This document shows positions 54,756 to 64,000 of a DNA stretch of 64,000 nt, in pieces. The position numbers and the translations under genes are program-made. The notes beneath the pieces were generated by a model. The model saw only the letters and a list, made by a program, of their open reading frames with translations, made no database searches and had not been told where the DNA came from. This DNA comes from Lysobacterales bacterium (GTDB lineage Bacteria > Pseudomonadota > Gammaproteobacteria > Xanthomonadales > BPKI01). Where the stretch lies: positions 1,178,001 to 1,242,000 of the forward strand of contig BPKI01000001.1 of assembly GCA_026005055.1 (NCBI GenBank), given 5' to 3'. Numbering within the stretch: position 1 is the stretch's first letter; the number at the start of each line of letters is the position of its first letter.

Positions 54756-55421
54756 CATGTTCCGGTCCATGGCATGACCGGTCAGGTTGGCGCTGGTGAT
54801 GAAGCAGATGGCGCCGTCGGCGACGGCGACCTTGGCGTGGACTCTGCCATCCGCAAAAGGGGGCGCTCGTCTACGCCAGGCATAGAGCTTCGCGGAAGGC
54901 ACCAGCGTCTTCATCGTGCCGAAGACATCGAAGTTGATGCTGCCCCCGTGATCCTGTGACGACTCAAGCAGCATCGATATGCCCACCCCTCGAGAGCTCG
55001 CATCGTTCAATGCCTTGACGATGGTCGAGACGCCGTGTGCCACGAAACTGGTGATGAACAAGGTTTGTTTTGCTGTCTCGATGACTTGCAAAAGCACTTG
55101 CTCGGTTCGGCGGGTCGCTACGAAGGGTGTCGTCGGTCCCGTCCACACGAGCTCGATCGACTGCTGTTTCGATACTCTCTCGAATGCATGACCGGCGGCG
55201 AGCAGCATGGAAGCCAACTCGCCGGCAGGGATAGGCGTACTCCGCCAAGCCTCGATGAGCCGCTCTACGACGGCTTTGGCAGCTGAAGTAGCTACGACAT
55301 CGGACAGAGCGGCATCCGACCTTGCGGCCTCGATTTCCCGAATCGAACACGCGAGCGCTCGCAGTTTTTCCGGGGAAAGGAGACTGACTACGTCGGTGAT
55401 GGCTCCGAGGAGGCGCTCCAT
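54717..55421 (-). pseudogene. drmC: drmC (DISARM phospholipase D-like protein), 5' part, truncated by ISL3
   Basis: Start at the ATG one base after the drmB stop (TGA-G-ATG). The protein runs VSLLSPEKLRALACSIREIE..., then a PLD domain: TLFITSFVAHGVSTIVKAL and the HKD motif VHAKVAVADGAICFITSANL. After TGHAMDRNM the frame enters the IS and stops after AFVISCGTQQSQ. The truncated product keeps H-x-K-x4-D and the SxN but loses the conserved Glu of the following N-x-E, supplied by the remnant at 53191-53294. DrmC is an accessory of DISARM phage defence. GC is below the backbone. Confidence 0.8.
54756..54763. repeat. Target site duplication, right copy
   Basis: CATGTTCC, identical to 53287-53294, immediately beyond the right terminus of ISL3 copy A. 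Confidence 0.75.
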
Positions 55422-55422
55422 C

Positions 55423-56112
55423 TCAGAGTAGAGCAAAAAAGGATGCTTCTTCGCGACCCAGGACGGGCACCACCAGCGATCGGTCGAGATAGCGATTGCT
55501 CCGTTCGCAAGAGGTTTCCGGCACGAGGCTGCAAGCGTGGCATGCGGCGGCGTGGAGCGAGCGGTCCTTGCCTGGGTCGTGCTCCGAGCAGAGCGGGTCC
55601 GACGAGCAGACCTTCGCTCGGTTCAAGGCCTGTCGTAGCAGTCGCCCGAGGTTATCGGGTTTTCCCAGGTCGACGAGCCCCCCCAACGTCCCGTCCGAAT
55701 CGGCTGCCGCCGTGTAGATCAGGATGCCTGCATGTGGATTCGCGACATCGGCATAGATCCGTTCGCGGATGCTCGCCGCATTGTAGCCACATTCGAGCGC
55801 CAGCTCGCGGATGAGCAAGTGCGACAGCGTGTGGAGCATGGCATAGCGGATACCAGGATAGCCCTCCTTAGGATCGAGGCGGCGCGAGTCGCGCCAACCC
55901 CGATGTCCGGCCACGAGCATTCGATCGACCTCCCTGACTTTCGAGAGTGACTCCCAATTCTGTATCGCCTGCTCGCTGAACTGGATGAAGATGCCCTCAC
56001 CATGCACCTGGTTCGCCAGTACCCAATCGGGCTTACAACGAGCAAGCGGCGCCATCCGAGGGCGTTCGTCCGGATCGCTCGACTCCTCGGGCGCTTCCAC
56101 GCGAGTGAAACC
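55423..56112 (-). pseudogene. drmB: drmB (DISARM DUF1998 protein), C-terminal fragment
   Basis: In-frame reading begins at the IS copy B border (GFTRVEAPEE) and continues for ~225 residues. Diagnostic DUF1998/DrmB sequence: YAMLHTLSHLLIRELALECG, ASIRERIYAD, GILIYTAAADSDGTLGGLVD and the Cys cluster CSSDPLC...AACHACSLVPETSCE. Full DrmB is ~600 residues or more, so its N-terminal part is missing; it is not found beyond copy B, where czcC begins. The track's GTG start at 56100 is only the first start-like codon in the fragment. The order drmB then drmC matches DISARM operons. Confidence 0.82.
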
Positions 56113-57576
56113 GGCTCTTCGTCATTTCGTGTGGAACCCAACAGTCACAATGACTCCTGGTCGTCGAGCCCGGTGGGCATGTGTGCAGGCCGCTGGCCGG
56201 CCTGTGCACATGTCCACGAGGCGTGTTTGATCAGGAGGATGAGTCCATGGGCATTGCCGTAGAAGCTCTGTTCACCAGCGCGCTGGGCTTGCAGCCGCCG
56301 TGGGTCGTCGATGACGTCAGGCTCGACACCGCCAAGCGGCGTATCGACTTCGAGATCGGCTGCCACACCAGCAGGCTCGCCTGCCCGGCATGCGGTGCGG
56401 CCACGCAACCGGTGCACGACCGGCTGCGCCGATCCTGGCGGCACCTGGACTTCTTCCAGTTCGAGGCCTGGCTGCATTGCGACGTGCCGCGCGTGGCCTG
56501 CGGTGCCTGCGGCAAGACCACGCAGGTGGCCGTGCCCTGGGCGCGTCCGGGCTCGGGCTTCACCGCGGCGTTCGAAGCGCTGGCGCTGACCTTGTGCCTG
56601 GACCTGCCGGTGCGCCAGGCCGCCGAGTTGCTGCGCTGCAAGGACAAGCGGCTGTGGCGGCGCATCGAGTTCTACGTCGCGCAGGCGCGTGCGCTGGAAG
56701 ACTTCGCCGGCGTGCGCACGGTGGGCATCGACGAGACCAGCCTGCGGCGCGGGCAGCACTACATCACCGTCGTGCACGACCTGGATCGCAAGCGGCTGCT
56801 GTTCGCCACCGAGGGGCGCGAGCACCGCACGGTGGTGGAGTTCGCCGAGGATCTGAGGGCCCATGGCGGCGATCCCGCCCAGGTGCGGCACGTGTGCATG
56901 GACATGAGCGCGGCCTACGCCAAGGGCGTGGCGCTGGCGCTGCCCCAGGCGCAGATCAGCTACGACCGCTTCCACGTCGTCTCGATGGCCATCGAGGCGA
57001 TGGACCAGGTGCGCCGCGCGGAGATGGCCACCGACGCGCAGGCGGTGCGAGCCGCGCTGGGCACTGGCCAGCGTAAGACGCTCAGGCAGCTGCTGTGGGG
57101 CATGCGGCGCAACCCCAGCAGCTGGAGCGCCCGCCAGATCCAGGCGATGCACTGGCTGCAGCGCTCGACGCTCAAAAGCGCGCGGGCGTGGCGGCTGAAG
57201 ATGGCGCTGCGCGAGGTGTACGCGCGGGCCACAGCGCACAACAGCATCGAACAGGCCGCATCCGACCTCAGGGCCTGGCTGAGCTGGGCGCGGCGCTGTC
57301 GGCTCGAGCCGTTCAAGAAGCTGGCCGCCACGCTCAAGGAGCGGTTCGACGCGGTGGTGCGCGGCATGGTCGATCACCGCAGCAACGCCTTCGTCGAGGC
57401 GATGAACGGGCTGCTGCAGCAGGCCAAGCGCGCCGCGCGCGGCTTCAGGACGAGCCAGAACTTCATCGCCATCGCCTACCTGCGCATGTCCAAGCTCAAG
57501 CACCTGCCGGCCAGTCCGTTCGCGCCGGCGATGCCCCAGTGACAGTGTTGCTTTCCACACGAAACGACATGGAGCC
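56113..57576 (+). mobile_element. ISL3-family insertion sequence, copy B (truncating drmB)
   Basis: 1464 bp. Ends GGCTCTTCGTCATTTCG and, inverted, GGCTCCATGTCGTTTCG. Transposase intact. The left flank (...GTGAAACC) and right flanks do not match, so no target duplication remains, implying a deletion or recombination after insertion. It faces copy A, forming an inverted pair around a 1.35-kb drmBC segment. Confidence 0.88.
56247..57542 (+). CDS. ISL3-family transposase, copy B
   Basis: 431 residues from the ATG after AGGAGG. Same domain order as copy A: zinc finger, then DDE residues in GIDETSLRRG, CMDMSAAYAKG and FVEAMNGLLQQ. Apparently functional. Confidence 0.95.
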   Translation: MGIAVEALFTSALGLQPPWVVDDVRLDTAKRRIDFEIGCHTSRLACPACGAATQPVHDRLRRSWRHLDFFQFEAWLHCDVPRVACGACGKTTQVAVPWARPGSGFTAAFEALALTLCLDLPVRQAAELLRCKDKRLWRRIEFYVAQARALEDFAGVRTVGIDETSLRRGQHYITVVHDLDRKRLLFATEGREHRTVVEFAEDLRAHGGDPAQVRHVCMDMSAAYAKGVALALPQAQISYDRFHVVSMAIEAMDQVRRAEMATDAQAVRAALGTGQRKTLRQLLWGMRRNPSSWSARQIQAMHWLQRSTLKSARAWRLKMALREVYARATAHNSIEQAASDLRAWLSWARRCRLEPFKKLAATLKERFDAVVRGMVDHRSNAFVEAMNGLLQQAKRAARGFRTSQNFIAIAYLRMSKLKHLPASPFAPAMPQ

Positions 57577-57684
57577 CCATCGCCTACCTGCGCATGTCCA
57601 AGCTCAAGCACCTGCCGGCCAGTCCGTTCGCGCCGGCGATGCCCCAGTGACAGTGTTGCTTTCCACACGAAACGACATGGAGCC
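57469..57684 (+). repeat. 108-bp perfect tandem duplication of the IS right end
   Basis: 57469-57576 (the last transposase codons plus right terminal repeat of copy B) is repeated exactly at 57577-57684. Each unit starts CCATCGCCTACCTGCGC and ends CGACATGGAGCC. This leaves two outward-facing right termini in front of czcC. Confidence 0.9.
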
Positions 57685-57757
57685 ACGATGTAGCAGGCGA
57701 TCATTTGGATCGCTCTCCGCCGATTTCCTCGTGTCTTTGAAATCACTGGAGAATCGG

Positions 57758-59109
57758 ATGTTGAAGAGTATTCACAAGCAAAAACGACGGGCGTCACTTG
57801 CCGTTCATAGGGCTACAAAAAAGGCAACTGCAGCGGGCCTGCTTATTGCGCTCACCGCAGGAGTATCTTTTGCCCAATCGCTGCCTGCTGCCCAAGCCAA
57901 CCGCACAGCCCAATCTGAGTCGCAGGCCGATGTGGCGACGCCTCTGACGTTGCAGAGAGCCATCGCGTTGGCGCTCGACGGCAATCCAGACCTTACCGTC
58001 GCAAAACGTGAAATTGAGGCTACTGAAGGTCAGGTGCTTCAAGCGCAAGCGCGCCCTAACCCAGAGCTTGCCTATTTACTGGAAGACCAGCGCGCACAGA
58101 CCCGTACACAAAGCGTGCAGATCAACCTTCCCGTTGAAATGGGCGGCAAGCGCGCGGCCCGTATCGCGGCCGCCGAGCGAGGGCGCGACATCGCAGTGGA
58201 AGAACTGAATGTGCGGCGCATCGAAATCCGCGCCGCTGTGGTCGCCGCCTTCTTCGAAACGCTGGCAGCCCAGGAGCGTGTAGCACTGGCTCTTGACAGT
58301 GTCGATTTGGCGAGAAAAGTGACCGACGCGGTTGCCAAGCGCGTGGCAGCGGGTAAGGTTTCTCCCGTCGAAGAATCAAAGGCCCGGGTGGCTGAGGCCG
58401 GGGTGCGCGTTGAACTCGCCCAGGCGCAAAGCGAGCTGCGCAACGCTCGGGGACGTCTTGCCAGCTTGCTGGGTGCCAATCCACCTCGCTTCACCCTCGT
58501 CGCGGGCAATCTTGAAGCGCTCCCGCCCGTTCCAAGCTTCGACAGTGTCCAGCAACGCCTGTCTGTCTCGCCAATCTTGCGTCGTGCGCAGCTAGAGGTG
58601 GAACGCCGCAGATCACTGGTCGATTTGGAGCGCAGCAAGCGGGTACCCGATGTCACCTTCAGCCTGGGAGTGAAGCGCTCCAATGAGCTGCAGCGTGATC
58701 AGCTGCTGTTCGGCGTCTCCGTGCCGTTGCCGTTGTTTGATCGCAATCAGGGCAACTTGCTGGAAGCGCTGAAGCGCGAAGACAAAGCCCGGGACGAACT
58801 CCAGGCGTTGAACGTGCGAGTCGGCACTGAAGTGATGCAAGCCCGCGAGCGGCTGGACGCCATTCGCAGGGAAGTCGAGGTCTTGCAACGGGACGTACTC
58901 CCCGGGGCTAAGAGTGCCTACGACGCAGCCACCATCGGATTCGAGAACGGCAAGTTCAACTTTCTAGAAGTGCTAGACGCGCAGCGCACCTACTTCGCCG
59001 CCAAGTCCCAATACCTCAAGGCACTGGCCGAAGCGCATCGCGCGGCGGCGGACATTGACCGGGTGCTCGGCGACTCCACCCCGAATGCCGACAAGCCATC
59101 CAATCAGGA

Positions 59110-59113
<4 letters not shown>
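57758..59113 (+). CDS. czcC: Heavy-metal efflux outer membrane factor CzcC-like
   Basis: 451 residues from the ATG after CTGGAGAATCGG; the 672-aa ORF in the track is a fusion with IS sequence. A signal peptide region (AGLLIALTAGVSFAQS) follows a basic N-terminus. TolC-like repeats contain TLQRAIALALDGNPDL, ARPNPELAYLLED, VSVPLPLFDRNQGN and GKFNFLEVLDAQRTYF. It forms the outer-membrane channel of a CBA metal efflux pump. First gene of czcCBA, 73 bp behind the IS duplication. No metal regulator is seen. GC ~60%, lower than the backbone. Confidence 0.88.
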
Positions 59114-63943
<4,830 letters not shown>

Positions 63944-64000
63944 ATCCTGAGAAGATGGCTCCCGCTGACGCAGCGAGGAGCAGATGAAGAAGGCGCGGTT

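Noticed and set aside
56145-57797. 550-aa minus-strand ORF across copy B
   Set aside because: Antisense of the transposase; the repeated peptide in it simply mirrors the 108-bp duplication.
63984-64000. Possible start of another gene (ATGAAGAAGGCGCGG)
   Set aside because: Only five codons are visible and the GAGGAG is just 3 nt from the ATG; not enough to call.

Overview
The window looks like the chromosome of a high-GC, respiring gammaproteobacterium. The backbone genes (UbiH/UbiF hydroxylases, octaprenyl-type diphosphate synthase, cbb3 oxidase, FNR-type regulator, rmlBACD-manC sugar nucleotide genes, three-gene proton-translocating transhydrogenase) and the duplicated WY-rich C-terminal module of the secreted metallopeptidase are most reminiscent of Xanthomonadales/Lysobacterales-like bacteria. 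That placement is inference from gene content only; no 16S or marker tree is possible here.

Layout. 1-4.7 kb: histone-deacetylase-like protein (cut by the window edge), PduO-type cobalamin adenosyltransferase and a membrane protein on the minus strand, divergent from two ubiquinone hydroxylases and a glutathione-peroxidase-like protein without the catalytic Cys. 4.9-6.7 kb: HAD hydrolase and IspB. 6.7-12.2 kb: ssb, then an overlapping dTDP-rhamnose/GDP-mannose operon (rfbB, rfbA, rfbC, rfbD, manC). 12.3-17.7 kb: coiled-coil protein, YfcC-type carrier, S9 peptidase, FNR-type regulator. 17.7-21.5 kb: polyamine-type ABC transporter (four genes). 21.5-25.3 kb: NptA-type Na/Pi cotransporter, an IPTL-CTERM secreted protein, MsrB. 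25.3-34.0 kb: complete ten-gene cbb3 oxidase operon ccoNOQP-orf-GHIS-tauE, with ccoQ and ccoS too short or hidden for the ORF track, and an FNR box upstream of ccoN. 34.2-40.1 kb: pyruvate kinase, large metzincin metallopeptidase, class I aldolase. 40.1-41.9 kb: lower-GC island with an unrecognised membrane-protein gene apparently split by a T10 homopolymer. 42.1-47.1 kb: transhydrogenase, SufT, small membrane proteins, single-domain asparaginase. 47.4-51.6 kb: sigma factor, DUF3619-like, DUF3106-like, DUF1800 and DUF1501 genes.

From about 51.6 kb the content becomes accessory. A PrlF-YhaV toxin-antitoxin pair is followed by the wreck of a DISARM-type phage defence locus. The C-terminal DUF1998 part of drmB and the phospholipase-D-like drmC survive. 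drmC is split by one ISL3-family element, and drmB is cut by a second, nearly identical copy in opposite orientation. The second copy ends in a 108-bp tandem duplication of its own terminus and is directly followed by a heavy-metal efflux operon czcCBA of lower GC, which runs to the window end.

How the genes work together. IspB, the two hydroxylases and possibly the GPx-like protein serve ubiquinone. The ubiquinol-dependent chain is represented by the low-oxygen cbb3 oxidase, probably switched on by the FNR protein encoded here. Several genes show a -10-like hexamer 6-7 nt before the start codon, suggesting leaderless transcripts. Most backbone operons are translationally coupled through ATGA/GTGA/TGATG overlaps.
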